NCBI GenBank assembly: GCA_937920345.1
Contig: CALGVA010000046.1
Span: forward strand, 1 to 64,000
DNA: 64,000 nucleotides
Source of the DNA: an uncultured Lachnospiraceae bacterium
GTDB lineage: Bacteria; Bacillota; Clostridia; Lachnospirales; Lachnospiraceae
Direction: 5' to 3'
Part shown: positions 8,803 to 17,861 of the stretch, piece by piece
Layout of the letters: each line of letters starts with the position of its first letter
Numbering within the stretch: position 1 is the first letter of the stretch
Program-made: the position numbers and the translations under genes
The notes under the pieces: model-generated
The model's database searches: none
Told to the model about the DNA's origin: nothing
The model's input: only the letters and a program-made list of their open reading frames with translations

Positions 8803-10137
8803 TCAGTCAGAGACTTGCCGGTTTCTCCGGAATGCCTTGATTTGCGCAAGACGTTCTCTGACTGCGGTTTCCTGTCCCTGTTCCTGCGGGATATAATAGG
8901 TTCTGTCTTTCAGGGAATCGGGCAGACAGGTCATGCAGGTAAGCTTCTCTGCCGTATCATGGGCATACTGGTAGCCTTCACCGTAGTGCAGACTCTGCAT
9001 GAGATCCGTCACGCCGTTCCTGATCTGCAAGGGTACGGGTTCAGCCAGCATGGTTCTGGCATCTTCCCTGGCTCTGCCGTATGCGACGTAAAGAGAATTG
9101 GATTTGGGTGCCATGGAAAGATAGACCACGGCGTGGGTCAGGTTTACGTCACATTCCGGTATACCGTTGAAATGACAGGCCTGATAGGCGGCAACCGCCA
9201 CCTGCAGCGCCTGAGAGTCGGCGATACCGATGTCTTCACTGGCAAACCGGACAAGCCGCCTTGCGATATAGAGCGGGTCCTCTCCTGCTTCCAGCATACG
9301 GGCGAGCCAGTAGACGGCAGCGTCCGGGTCACTGTTGCGCATAGATTTGTGCAAGGCGGAAATAAGATTATAATGCTCCTCACCGTTGCGGTCATAGAGG
9401 AGCATTTTACGTCCAATGCATTGCTCCAGAACCTCTTCTCTGACCAGAATGGAGCCGTCCGGCTGAATCGCGCCGTTCAGGACTGCCATATCCAGCGTGT
9501 TCAGCGCCGTCCGCGCGTCCCCGTTGGCGAAGGCGGCTATAGCCTGCAGCAGCCTGTCTTCTATTTGAATCCGGCTGTTGCCGAGTCCGCGCCGGTCCGT
9601 CAATGCGTGCCGCAGCAGTCCCAGAAGACCGGCTTCGGTCAAAGGCTGTAGTACGAATACTTTACACCGGGACAGGAGCGCGGAATTGATCTCGAAGGAC
9701 GGGTTCTCCGTCGTGGCACCGATGAGAATAATGCTGCCTTTCTCAACATAGGGTAAGAAAGCATCCTGCTGCGCTTTATTGAAACGATGGATCTCATCCA
9801 CGAATACCATGGTTCTAAGACCGGACAGGCGGTCGCTTTCCGCTTGCTTCATCACGTCCCTGATCTCTTTGATCCCGCTTGTGACAGCGCTGAAATCCAC
9901 AAATGACGAATGGGTCATATTAGCGATAATACGCGCCAGCGTGGTTTTACCTACGCCCGGCGGTCCCCAGAAGATCATGGACGAGATTTTATCAGTATCT
10001 AACATCTGGCGAAGTATTTTCCCCTTGCCGACCAGATGCTCCTGACCGATATAGTCATCAAGGGATTGCGGCCGCAGCCGGCTGGCCAGCGGGGTATTCA
10101 GATCCGTTTCCTGTGTAAAAAGTGACAGCTGCTCCAT
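8803..10137 (-). CDS. rarA: Replication-associated recombination protein A (AAA+ ATPase, MgsA/RarA)
   Basis: 444 residues in the standard RarA layout: Walker A GPPGVGKT (58-65), Walker B VFVDEIH (111-117), sensor motif GATTENPSFE, then the C-terminal tetramerisation and clamp-loader-like helical region. RarA acts at stalled replication forks and with single-stranded-DNA binding protein. The extreme N-terminus reads MEQLSLF, which matches the consensus QL(S/D)LF of beta-sliding-clamp-binding peptides. GGAGGAATT precedes the ATG. A second rarA-type gene lies at 50424-51761, so the genome has two paralogues; this one has the more canonical sequence. The upstream 260 bases up to glnS hold the divergent promoters. 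Confidence 0.95.
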   Translation of the reverse strand: MEQLSLFTQETDLNTPLASRLRPQSLDDYIGQEHLVGKGKILRQMLDTDKISSMIFWGPPGVGKTTLARIIANMTHSSFVDFSAVTSGIKEIRDVMKQAESDRLSGLRTMVFVDEIHRFNKAQQDAFLPYVEKGSIILIGATTENPSFEINSALLSRCKVFVLQPLTEAGLLGLLRHALTDRRGLGNSRIQIEDRLLQAIAAFANGDARTALNTLDMAVLNGAIQPDGSILVREEVLEQCIGRKMLLYDRNGEEHYNLISALHKSMRNSDPDAAVYWLARMLEAGEDPLYIARRLVRFASEDIGIADSQALQVAVAAYQACHFNGIPECDVNLTHAVVYLSMAPKSNSLYVAYGRAREDARTMLAEPVPLQIRNGVTDLMQSLHYGEGYQYAHDTAEKLTCMTCLPDSLKDRTYYIPQEQGQETAVRERLAQIKAFRRNRQVSD

Positions 10138-10312
10138 AATTCCTCCGTGGTGCCGCGGCTGTGCCGGTTTAAAATCGGATGTAAAGGAATGTATAACATC
10201 GGCGCAGTGACAGCAGAAACAAAACGTATGTTCTGCATTATCATACCATATCCGGTTCCAAAAGCCAAGACAGGGTTTGGAATTATTTATTCTTTCTATT
10301 TTGGGCGGGCTG

Positions 10313-10321
10313 TGTTACAAT
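10313..10321 (+). promoter_or_regulatory. Extended -10 promoter for glnS
   Basis: TGT followed by TACAAT (10316-10321) is an extended -10. The -35 region is weak. The start codon is 78 bases downstream. No T-box specifier stem or T-box sequence is visible in the leader. Confidence 0.5.
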
Positions 10322-10398
10322 AAAAACGTACGGCGTAATCTCCATTACTCTGCCACAGGCAGAGGGGTATTTATTCTGCTGCGCCGCGAGGAGTATTT

Positions 10399-12120
10399 AT
10401 GAGTGAGAATGAGAAGATTGCAACAGGTGACATGACGGAGGAAACGGCGAAGGAAGAGACTGTTTCCAGAAATTTTATTGAGCAGATGATCGACAAGGAT
10501 CTGGCGGAAGGCGTCTACGATACCGTGAACACCAGATTCCCGCCGGAGCCGAACGGCTATCTGCATATCGGCCATGCCAAGAGCATCCTGCTGAACGCCG
10601 GACTGGCGAAGCAGTACGGCGGTAAATTTAATCTGCGGTTTGACGATACGAATCCCACGAAAGAGAAGAGTGAGTTTGTGGATTCGATCAAGGAGGATGT
10701 GAAGTGGCTCGGTGCGGATTTCGAGAGCAGACTTTTCTTTGCCTCGGATTATTTTGAGCAGATGTATGAAGGTGCTTTGAAGCTGATCCGCAAGGGCAAG
10801 GCATATGTGTCCGATCTGACGGCGGAGCAGATGCGGGAGTACCGCGGTACATTGACCGAGCCGGGCAGGGATGATCCGGACAGAGACAGAAGCGTGGAGG
10901 AGAATCTGCGTCTGTTTGAGGAGATGAAGGAAGGCAAATACGCGGACGGTGAGAAAACGCTGCGTGCGAAGATCGATATGGCTTCGCCCAACATCAATAT
11001 GCGGGATCCGATTCTGTACCGTGTGGCACATCTGTCCCACCATAATACGGGTGATAAATGGTGTATATATCCGATGTATGACTATGCGCATCCGATTGAG
11101 GACGCGATCGAGGGAATTACCCACTCGATCTGTACGCTGGAGTTTGAGGATCACAGACCGCTGTATAACTGGGTTGTGGAGGAAACGGAACTCTGGGAGA
11201 AATATCCGCCCAGACAGATCGAGTTTGCGAAAATGTATTTGACCAATGTGGTCACCGGAAAACGGTATATCAAGAAGTTAGTGGAGGACGGTATCGTGGA
11301 CGGCTGGGATGATCCCAGACTGGTGTCCATCGCGGCGCTTCGAAGAAGAGGGTTTACGCCGGAGTCCATCCAGCTGTTTGTGGATCTGTGCGGTGTGTCC
11401 AAGGCAAATTCCTCCGCGGAATATTCCATGCTGGAGTACTGTATCAGAGAGGATCTGAAGATGAAACGCGCCCGCATCATGGCGGCGCTCGATCCCGTGA
11501 AGCTCGTGATCGACAACTATCCGGAGGGACAGGTCGAGATGCTGGAAGTCGTCAACAACCCGGAGAACGAGGCGCTCGGCAGAAGAGAAGTTCCTTTTTC
11601 CGGAGAACTGTATATAGACAGGGAAGATTTCATGGAAGAACCGCCTAAGAAATATTTCAGGCTGTTCCCCGGCAACGAAGTGCGGCTCATGAGTGCGTAT
11701 TTCGTGAAATGTGTAAGCTATGAGAAAGACAGCGACGGCAGGGTGACGGTCGTGCACTGCACTTACGATCCGGCCTCCAGGGGCGGCAACAGTCCCGACG
11801 GGCGTAAGGTGAAGGGAACCATTCACTGGGTATCCGCGGCGCATGCGGTTAAGGCGGAAGTCAGGCTCTATGAGAACATCATTGATGAAGAGAAAGGCGT
11901 TTATAACGAGGACGGCAGCCTGAACCTGAATCCGGATTCCCTGAAGGTGTTACCGGAGTGTTATATCGAGCCTTCCGTAAAGGATGCGAAGGCGTATGAC
12001 AGTTTCCAGTTCGTCAGACAGGGGTTCTTCTGTGTGGATTGTAAGGATTCCAGACCGGATGCACTCGTATTTAACAGAATTGTGTCCTTAAAGAGTTCTT
12101 ATGTATTGCCGAAAAAGTAA
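10399..12120 (+). CDS. glnS: Glutaminyl-tRNA synthetase
   Basis: 573 residues, class I synthetase. The signature PPEPNGYLHIGHAKS places HIGH at 56-59. The catalytic domain continues through NLRFDDTNP and VDGWDDPR, and the C-terminal half is the beta-barrel anticodon-binding region. The loop corresponding to KMSKS reads VVTGKRYI instead of the VMSKRKL of E. coli; I believe this variant is shared by clostridial relatives, so I do not treat it as a defect. It charges tRNA-Gln directly, so this organism does not depend only on the GatCAB amidotransferase route. The first ~25 residues are an acidic extension. No terminator separates it from the DUF2225 gene. Confidence 0.95.
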   Translation: MSENEKIATGDMTEETAKEETVSRNFIEQMIDKDLAEGVYDTVNTRFPPEPNGYLHIGHAKSILLNAGLAKQYGGKFNLRFDDTNPTKEKSEFVDSIKEDVKWLGADFESRLFFASDYFEQMYEGALKLIRKGKAYVSDLTAEQMREYRGTLTEPGRDDPDRDRSVEENLRLFEEMKEGKYADGEKTLRAKIDMASPNINMRDPILYRVAHLSHHNTGDKWCIYPMYDYAHPIEDAIEGITHSICTLEFEDHRPLYNWVVEETELWEKYPPRQIEFAKMYLTNVVTGKRYIKKLVEDGIVDGWDDPRLVSIAALRRRGFTPESIQLFVDLCGVSKANSSAEYSMLEYCIREDLKMKRARIMAALDPVKLVIDNYPEGQVEMLEVVNNPENEALGRREVPFSGELYIDREDFMEEPPKKYFRLFPGNEVRLMSAYFVKCVSYEKDSDGRVTVVHCTYDPASRGGNSPDGRKVKGTIHWVSAAHAVKAEVRLYENIIDEEKGVYNEDGSLNLNPDSLKVLPECYIEPSVKDAKAYDSFQFVRQGFFCVDCKDSRPDALVFNRIVSLKSSYVLPKK

Positions 12121-12209
12121 AAATATGCAAAAATAGAAGTAATGAGATTTGCTCCGCAGACTCGGAACGGGTAAGCGAATGAAACAATGTATGATTGGGA
12201 GGAAATACA

Positions 12210-13070
12210 ATGGCAGGATTATTGTCGGGGTTAGAGCAGTTTGGGTTGAGTAACCTGGAGAACATGGATTTGTTTGAAGCGCCGAAGAAAGACGAGAAGG
12301 GCGCCGACGGCAAAGGTCCGCAAACAGTGCAGGAGCAGGATTTTTTGTTTGATAAATCTTTTACCTGTCCGATCTGCGATAAGGAATTCAAGGCGAGAAC
12401 AGTCAGGATCGGTAAGGCGAAGTTAGCGGGAAGCGATCTGGATTTAAGACCGCGTTATGAGCAGATCGACCTGCTGAAATATGATATTATTTTGTGCCCG
12501 TACTGTGGTTATGCGGCATTAAGCCGGTTCTTTAAATTTGTGACATCTCCGCAGGCGAAGAATATTAAGAAGACGATCTCCGCTACGTTTAAACCGCAGA
12601 AAGAGACAAAGGAGATCTACACATACGACGAGGCGCTGGAGCGTTATAAGCTGACGCTTGCAAATGCGATCGTGAAGCAGACGAGAGCCAGTGAGAAGGC
12701 ATATATCTGTCTGAAGACCGCATGGCTTCTTCGCGGTAAGGCGGAGCATCTGGATAAGAACCTGCCGGATTACGAGGAGCAGAAGAAACAGTGTGAGGAT
12801 GAGGAGAATGAATTTCTGCGCAACGCGCTGGAAGGCTTCCTGGCGGCGAGACAGACGGAGAGCTTCCCGATGTGCGGAATGGATGAGCCTACTGTGGATT
12901 ATCTGATTGCCGTTACGGCTATGCGGTTTGAACAGTATGATGTGTCCAGCCGTCTGATCACAGGCATTCTCCAGTCACCTACGGCGAATCCCCGTATGAA
13001 GGATAAGGCGAGAGACATCAAAGAGATGTTAATGAAGAAGATCAAGGAAAAGAATGCCGCCAGAAAATGA
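12210..13070 (+). CDS. DUF2225-family zinc-ribbon protein
   Basis: Two CxxC pairs, CPIC near residue 49 and CPYC near residue 95, flank a basic region, the hallmark of DUF2225 proteins found across Firmicutes. The remainder is helical, with a TPR-like look. The ATG at 12210 is chosen over the in-frame TTG at 12195 because the latter lies inside the ribosome site (GGGAGG at 12197-12202). The gene overlaps the start of the MocR regulator by four bases (ATGA), so the two are translationally coupled. Molecular function is not established; a metal-binding or scaffold role is inferred from the cysteines. Confidence 0.85.
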   Translation: MAGLLSGLEQFGLSNLENMDLFEAPKKDEKGADGKGPQTVQEQDFLFDKSFTCPICDKEFKARTVRIGKAKLAGSDLDLRPRYEQIDLLKYDIILCPYCGYAALSRFFKFVTSPQAKNIKKTISATFKPQKETKEIYTYDEALERYKLTLANAIVKQTRASEKAYICLKTAWLLRGKAEHLDKNLPDYEEQKKQCEDEENEFLRNALEGFLAARQTESFPMCGMDEPTVDYLIAVTAMRFEQYDVSSRLITGILQSPTANPRMKDKARDIKEMLMKKIKEKNAARK

Positions 13071-14551
13071 AAGAATTACCGATTCATATTCAGTTACATC
13101 CGGAAAGCAGCAAAACATTATACGAGCAGATCTACGAATACATTCGTGAGGAAATCAAGTCGGGCAGCCTGATGCAGAAGGAAAAACTGCCTTCCGCGAG
13201 ATTCCTTGCGGATTATCTGCAGGTATCGCGGACGACAGTGGACATGGCTTACGACCAGCTTGTCTCGGAAGGATATCTGGAAGCGAAACCGCGCAGAGGA
13301 TATTTCGTCAGCACATACGAGGAACTCAGCGCGCTCAACCAGGCGCTCGGGCAGATGTCCGGCAGGCAGGACGGCGCAAAGAGCATGAGCAGACGGGGAG
13401 AAAAAGGCACGGAGGCGGAAGCAGAGAGGCGGGGGACGCGTTCCGGAGCGCAGGGACGGGAACCGCAGATCCGTTACGATTTCTCTCCCAATGCGATCGA
13501 CATGCGGTATTTCCCGTATGCTACGTGGAAGAAGATCACAAGAAACATTCTCGTGGATGCCAATAGTAAGATGTTTTCGCTGGGGGAGCCGCAGGGCGAT
13601 CCGGAGCTTCGGATGACGATCTGCCGCTATCTGCATGGATCGCGCGGCGTTAATTGTGAACCGGAACAGATTATTATTGGAGCAGGGAATGATTACCTGC
13701 TTCTTTTATTGGAGAAAATACTGGGACGCCATGTCTGCGTGGCGATGGAGAATCCTACTTACGCAAGAGCATACAGGATATTCCGGTCCTGTGCATATCC
13801 GGTGCGTTTCATCCCGATGGATGAGAGCGGGATGCGGGTGGACTGCCTGCGACGGACGGATGCACAGGTGGCATATGTGATGCCCTCTCATCAACATCCC
13901 ACAGGCGTTTCCATGCCGATCGGCAGACGTATGGAACTGCTGAAATGGGCGGCGGAGGCGGAAGAGCGCTATCTGATCGAAGATGATTATGACAGTGAGT
14001 TCCGGTATAAGGGTAAACCGTTACCTTCTCTGCAGGCATCGGATCATAACGGCAGGGTGGTCTATATCGGGACATTTTCCAAGGCGATCGCGCCGGCGAT
14101 CCGTATCAGCTATATGGTACTGCCGTATCCTCTGCTGGAGCGGTACCGTCGTGAGTGCGGTTTTTATGCGTCCACGGTGTCCAGGATCGATCAGACGATC
14201 CTGAACGAATTTATACAGGACGGTTATTTCGAGCGGTATCTGAATAAGATGCGCAAGCGGTATCGGGAGAAACATGAATTGATCTTAAATGCGCTGAGAT
14301 CTTTTGAGCGGGCATTTGAGATATCCGGCAGCAATGCGGGACTGCATGTGCTCCTGACGGACAGACAGGGACGCAGTGAAGGAGAACTGGCAGATGCAGC
14401 GGCGCGGGAAGGTGTCAGGGTGTATCAGATGCAGGACTTCAGGATGGAAGAAAGCGCAGATGCCCCGGCGATGCTGATTCTCGGTTACGGTGCACTGACG
14501 GGGGAAGAGATCTGCGAAGGAATAGAAAGACTGAAAAACGTCTGGCTGTGA
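13067..14551 (+). CDS. MocR/PdxR-type regulator (GntR helix-turn-helix fused to aminotransferase fold)
   Basis: Residues 1-80 are a GntR winged helix (LYEQIYEYIREEIKSG, then LPSARFLADYLQVSRTTV). Residues ~85-140 are a basic, Gly/Arg/Glu-rich linker. Residues ~140-490 are a fold-type I aminotransferase domain with the PLP Schiff-base lysine at Lys339 in GTFSKAIAPAIR. MocR proteins sense pyridoxal phosphate or amino compounds and regulate vitamin B6, GABA or taurine genes. No pyridoxal genes are adjacent, so the target is unclear. Coupled by an ATGA overlap to the DUF2225 gene. Its 3' end is embedded in a hairpin terminator shared with the convergent TetR gene. Confidence 0.92.
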   Translation: MKELPIHIQLHPESSKTLYEQIYEYIREEIKSGSLMQKEKLPSARFLADYLQVSRTTVDMAYDQLVSEGYLEAKPRRGYFVSTYEELSALNQALGQMSGRQDGAKSMSRRGEKGTEAEAERRGTRSGAQGREPQIRYDFSPNAIDMRYFPYATWKKITRNILVDANSKMFSLGEPQGDPELRMTICRYLHGSRGVNCEPEQIIIGAGNDYLLLLLEKILGRHVCVAMENPTYARAYRIFRSCAYPVRFIPMDESGMRVDCLRRTDAQVAYVMPSHQHPTGVSMPIGRRMELLKWAAEAEERYLIEDDYDSEFRYKGKPLPSLQASDHNGRVVYIGTFSKAIAPAIRISYMVLPYPLLERYRRECGFYASTVSRIDQTILNEFIQDGYFERYLNKMRKRYREKHELILNALRSFERAFEISGSNAGLHVLLTDRQGRSEGELADAAAREGVRVYQMQDFRMEESADAPAMLILGYGALTGEEICEGIERLKNVWL

Positions 14552-14570
14552 ATATAGCAGCCAGACGTTT
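14534..14570. terminator. Bidirectional terminator overlapping the MocR stop codon
   Basis: A perfect 13-bp stem, AAACGTCTGGCTG (14536-14548) with CAGCCAGACGTTT (14558-14570), and a 9-nt loop. The left arm is coding sequence for the last MocR codons. Read on the minus strand the stem is followed by five T residues, so it is strongest for the TetR transcript. Confidence 0.85.
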
Positions 14571-14581
14571 ATGTATCTTTT

Positions 14582-15190
14582 TTACTTTTTCTTGTAGGAG
14601 ATCTGTTTCATCATATCCAGATAACCAACGGTCTCCTCGTAGAGCATTTCCGGGTGGAAGGAGTCGTCGTCGAAGTGTGTGCACATCAGCCCGCCTATGG
14701 TGTAGTCCATCATGGCGTCGAGCTTCTCGAAGGATACCTGTTCTACGAAAAGAGAGCGGTCGGCCTGATTCTTTAAGACGGAGTATACATCACGAATGAC
14801 GCTGCGCTGTTTCTCGATCGCCATAAGCGCCTCGCTCACGTTCTCGGTGGCACAGCGGTCAAGGAACTGCTGCATATAAGGATAATTTTTCAGAACCTGC
14901 ATTTTGGCAAATTCAATCTGTTTCCGGATTTCAAAGTAATCGACTGCGGAAGACGGTACTCCTGTGGTCAATTCCAGTTTCATAAAGCGGACGCTGTAAT
15001 CGTGTAAGAAGGTATAAAGCCCCAGCTTGCTTCCGAAATAGTGAAATAAAAGTCCCTTGCTGATGCCGGCTTCCGCCACGATATCGTCTGTGCTCGCGTG
15101 CTTGTAGCCGTTCATGGCAAAGACCTTGAGCGCCGCGTTGATCATGCGGTCCTGTTTCTCTTTCTTTAAATCAAAAAACTTATCGTTCAT
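14582..15190 (-). CDS. TetR-family transcriptional regulator
   Basis: 202 residues. The N-terminal helix-turn-helix reads AALKVFAMNGYKHASTDDI then AEAGISKGLLFHYF, the classic TetR pattern (about residues 17-55). The C-terminal ligand domain shows no recognisable subfamily. AGGGGAAGTT precedes the ATG. It is divergent from the small acidic membrane protein gene across a 254-base gap, which is the usual position for a regulated partner. Ligand and regulon are not readable here. Confidence 0.92.
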   Translation of the reverse strand: MNDKFFDLKKEKQDRMINAALKVFAMNGYKHASTDDIVAEAGISKGLLFHYFGSKLGLYTFLHDYSVRFMKLELTTGVPSSAVDYFEIRKQIEFAKMQVLKNYPYMQQFLDRCATENVSEALMAIEKQRSVIRDVYSVLKNQADRSLFVEQVSFEKLDAMMDYTIGGLMCTHFDDDSFHPEMLYEETVGYLDMMKQISYKKK

Positions 15191-15444
15191 AACTTCCCCT
15201 AATCATATCATTTGCAAATACCCAGGAAAAAATTGACCTTCCGAGTCGAATTTTAATATATCATAAAAAGTGCGGGGATTCAACGTCTGGAGAAAAACTA
15301 GTTTGAAGAAATTTTTGAAGCACAAGATGTTGTACCTGTTGTGGAGAGGGCGAAAAAACATAATTTTTTTGTACATATTCCCTTTTCATTTTGATAAAAT
15401 AGTATTAATATAGTGATATAACTGACGGTGAAAGGAGAACCCTC

Positions 15445-15828
15445 ATGGCAAAAAAATTTGGTAAGTTTTTAATGGTGACAGCAGCTCTCGGAGCCGTTGC
15501 GGCAGGTGTGTATTATTATTTACAGGGCAAAGACGACTTTGTAGATGATGATTTCGATGATGACGATGATTTCGATAACTTTGATGAGGATCTGGACGAC
15601 GACGGCACGGCGAAGGATACAGACCGCAATTATGTGGATCTGGATCTCGACAAAGCGGAAGAGTTTAAAGAAGGTCTGAATGCTGCCAAGGCTGAAGCGA
15701 CAGATAAGGTTGTGGGAGCAGTCAAGGAAGTGACCGATACAGTCAAGGAAGCGGCTGACAAAGCGGAAGTCAAAGTGGAAGAGTTTTTCGACGACGATGA
15801 CAGCGACGGATCGATGGACGCGATGTAA
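15445..15828 (+). CDS. Small acidic single-span membrane protein
   Basis: 127 residues. Residues 8-26 are one hydrophobic segment after a lysine-rich start (Sec-type anchor). It is followed directly by an extreme Asp-rich stretch (residues ~30-53, mostly D with F) and then a helical Ala/Lys/Glu segment rich in VKEAADKAEVKVEE-like heptads, ending in DDDDSDG. Proteins with this layout occur next to one another in clostridia without known function. A candidate promoter is TTTTCA (15383-15388), 17 bases, TAATAT (15406-15411). GAAAGGAGAACCC gives a strong ribosome site. The divergent TetR gene is a possible regulator (inference). Confidence 0.75.
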   Translation: MAKKFGKFLMVTAALGAVAAGVYYYLQGKDDFVDDDFDDDDDFDNFDEDLDDDGTAKDTDRNYVDLDLDKAEEFKEGLNAAKAEATDKVVGAVKEVTDTVKEAADKAEVKVEEFFDDDDSDGSMDAM

Positions 15829-15903
15829 GAAGACATAAGCTATGCCGGGGAGCCGCAGCAGCGGTTTTTCCGGAAGAAAATGCAGTTTGATATAAGACAT
15901 AGG

Positions 15904-15935
15904 AAAGCCCTGCGGATGATATCGGCAGGGCTTTT
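15904..15935. terminator. Terminator between convergent genes
   Basis: AAAGCCCTGC (15904-15913) pairs perfectly with GCAGGGCTTT (15925-15934), 11-nt loop, four T residues after. It lies between the acidic protein gene and the convergent gene at 15981-16742, and an A-rich left flank gives T residues on the minus strand as well. Confidence 0.85.
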
Positions 15936-15980
15936 GACATTGGATATTTCTGCCCCTTGCATAGGAGCGGCGGAAATGTA

Positions 15981-16742
15981 TTATTTATTCATCTTATACG
16001 GCTGATCCGCCGGGTAACCGCCCTTTAACTTCTGCATACCGCGCTGGATGGCATCTTTGGAGTTCTTCCAGTCGGCGTCTTTATTGCGGTAGTCGAACTT
16101 CTCTACCATCCAGGCCACGTCTTCGGCGAGCCGCGCCATATTCTGCTCCATCAGCGGGAATACCATGTCGTAGAACTCCGCCTTCTCCTTATCGGACAGG
16201 CGCACATCCGCGCCTTCGCACAGGTCTCCGAAGTGGTGCAGACAGAATCCCTTGCTGTTCTTCACTTTGTCACGAAATTCAGGGTCTTTCTTATACATGA
16301 CGAAAAAGGTGTCCAGATAGCGGTCATATGTATCGGCGTAACGCTTGCAGATATAACAGGACTGCTCTTTGGCCCAGGCCCAGATGCCGATCGGGTTCTG
16401 GCGCTCGGTCTGCTTCCTGAACTTATCCTTGAGGGATGTCTTGCCGGGCTTAAAGCTCTTGAACTGCTGCTGCATCTCCCGATTGATCTGCATATAGTGC
16501 GTCTTCAGAATCCAGGCGTTGCCGAGTGTGTTGCCATAGTCGAACATTTTCTTGAAGTGATCGCGGCAGAATCCGGCCATATCGGTCTGTTCGCGGACGT
16601 CGCTCTCCATATAGGAAGAGCCGGAGCCGAGCACGAAATCCAGCAGGTCCTGTTCCACATTCCGCTCGATAAAGCAGAAAGGACACTCGTCATTGGCATT
16701 CATGGCGTCATTTAATGGAATGGTGTATAATTTTTCTTTCAT
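15981..16742 (-). CDS. Conserved Cys-rich cytosolic protein (DUF6062-like)
   Basis: 253 residues without signal peptide or membrane span. It carries paired Cys motifs: CPFC near residue 20, CRDHF near 58, CYIC near 129 and a later CLHHF near 167. The spacing of Cys and His suggests two similar metal- or cofactor-binding halves. The N-terminal half (CPFCFIERNVEQ...CRDHFKKMFDYGN) and the later half (CYICKRYAD...CLHHFGDL) look like an internal duplication. This matches what I remember of the DUF6062 family in Lachnospiraceae. AGAAGG precedes the ATG. Function is unknown. Confidence 0.7.
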   Translation of the reverse strand: MKEKLYTIPLNDAMNANDECPFCFIERNVEQDLLDFVLGSGSSYMESDVREQTDMAGFCRDHFKKMFDYGNTLGNAWILKTHYMQINREMQQQFKSFKPGKTSLKDKFRKQTERQNPIGIWAWAKEQSCYICKRYADTYDRYLDTFFVMYKKDPEFRDKVKNSKGFCLHHFGDLCEGADVRLSDKEKAEFYDMVFPLMEQNMARLAEDVAWMVEKFDYRNKDADWKNSKDAIQRGMQKLKGGYPADQPYKMNK

Positions 16743-16868
16743 AGATAACCTTCTTTCCGGAAATATGAAACACGAGGCTGCGAAGCGAATCTCGCAAACG
16801 GGCTTTGCTCGTTTTGTTTATTGTACCGTATTTAGGGGAGGGGGTAAAGAACAAAATATTCAGGGCGG

Positions 16869-16897
16869 TTGCACGGACAAGACGTGCATGTTATATT
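16869..16897 (+). promoter_or_regulatory. Promoter with palindrome in the spacer, upstream of the HAD phosphatase
   Basis: TTGCAC (16869-16874), 17 bases, TATATT (16892-16897) with TGT before it (extended -10). Within it, TGCACG (16870-16875) and CGTGCA (16883-16888) form an inverted repeat that would place a repressor between -35 and -10. The start codon is 94 bases downstream. Confidence 0.6.
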
Positions 16898-16990
16898 AAA
16901 TAAAAAATGTTACGGACAATATGCAGCAGATCAAACAAAAGTACACACTTAAGGCAAATGCATAAAATCCGGATATAAAGGAGTACCAGG

Positions 16991-17818
16991 ATGGCACAAA
17001 TTCTACAGGTCAATCAGGACCAGAATCAAATACTGCAGCAGATCCGCTGCTTTGCACTGGATATGGACGGGACAATCTATCTGGGAGAGCGCTGGATCGA
17101 CGGCGCGACGGCGTTTCTGAACAGGATAGAAGAGACGGGCAGAAGCTATGTGTTCGTGACGAACAATTCCTCTAAGAATGCGGCGGTGTATGTCGATAAG
17201 CTGCGGCGGATGGGATTGGAAATCGGCGAGGACAGGATCGTTACGTCGGGACAGGCGACGATCTGGTATCTGCAGAATCACTATCCGGAAGCGAAGGTGT
17301 TCCTGCTGGGCAATCCGCTGCTGCAGGAAGAGTTTGCACAGGCGGGTATCCGTCTGGAAGAGGAGCGCCCCGATGTGGTGGTGACTGCTTTCGACACTTC
17401 ACTGGACTATGGGAAAATGTGCAGAGTGTGCGATCATGTCAGGGCGGGACTGCCTTATCTGGCGACCCACCCGGACTATAACTGCCCGACGGAGACGGGA
17501 TTTATTCCCGATGCGGGAGCGATCCATGCTTTTATCCATGCGTCGGCGGGACGCTGGCCGGACAGGGTCATCGGTAAGCCGAACAGCCATATTATCGACT
17601 ATTTGACTTATAGAGTCAATACAAAGCGCGAGGAGACCGCCATGGTCGGCGACCGGCTCTACACAGACATCGCGGCGGGGAAGAACAACGGACTGAAGAG
17701 CATTCTGGTGTTAAGCGGCGAGGCTTCCATGGAGGATGTCCGCGAGTCGGAGGTGCTGCCGGATCTGATCTTTGATTCCGTAAAGGAGATCGGAGAGCTT
17801 TTGCTGCCGATATCATAG
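16991..17818 (+). CDS. HAD-superfamily IIA (NagD-type) sugar-phosphate phosphatase
   Basis: 275 residues. FALDMDGTIYLG gives the nucleophile Asp24 and acid Asp26 of the HAD motif I. TNNSS near residue 57 is motif II. GKPN near 197 and GDRLYTDI near 221 are motifs III and IV. The C2-type cap between motifs II and III marks the IIA (NagD/AraL/PGP) subfamily, which dephosphorylates small phosphorylated metabolites such as 4-nitrophenyl phosphate, phosphoglycolate or sugar phosphates. AAAGGAGTACCAGG precedes the ATG. It has its own promoter and a terminator after it, so it is probably monocistronic. Confidence 0.9.
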   Translation: MAQILQVNQDQNQILQQIRCFALDMDGTIYLGERWIDGATAFLNRIEETGRSYVFVTNNSSKNAAVYVDKLRRMGLEIGEDRIVTSGQATIWYLQNHYPEAKVFLLGNPLLQEEFAQAGIRLEEERPDVVVTAFDTSLDYGKMCRVCDHVRAGLPYLATHPDYNCPTETGFIPDAGAIHAFIHASAGRWPDRVIGKPNSHIIDYLTYRVNTKREETAMVGDRLYTDIAAGKNNGLKSILVLSGEASMEDVRESEVLPDLIFDSVKEIGELLLPIS

Positions 17819-17861
17819 ATAGGATAATATAGAATACAGTTTTATAAAATAAAAGTGATAT

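Noticed and set aside
10138..10398. T-box riboswitch upstream of glnS
   Set aside because: No T-box core sequence, specifier loop or paired terminator/antiterminator could be found in the leader.
10399..12120. GlnRS inactive because the KMSKS-like loop reads VTGKR
   Set aside because: The rest of the active site is intact and I recall this loop form in clostridial homologues, so loss of function is not supported.
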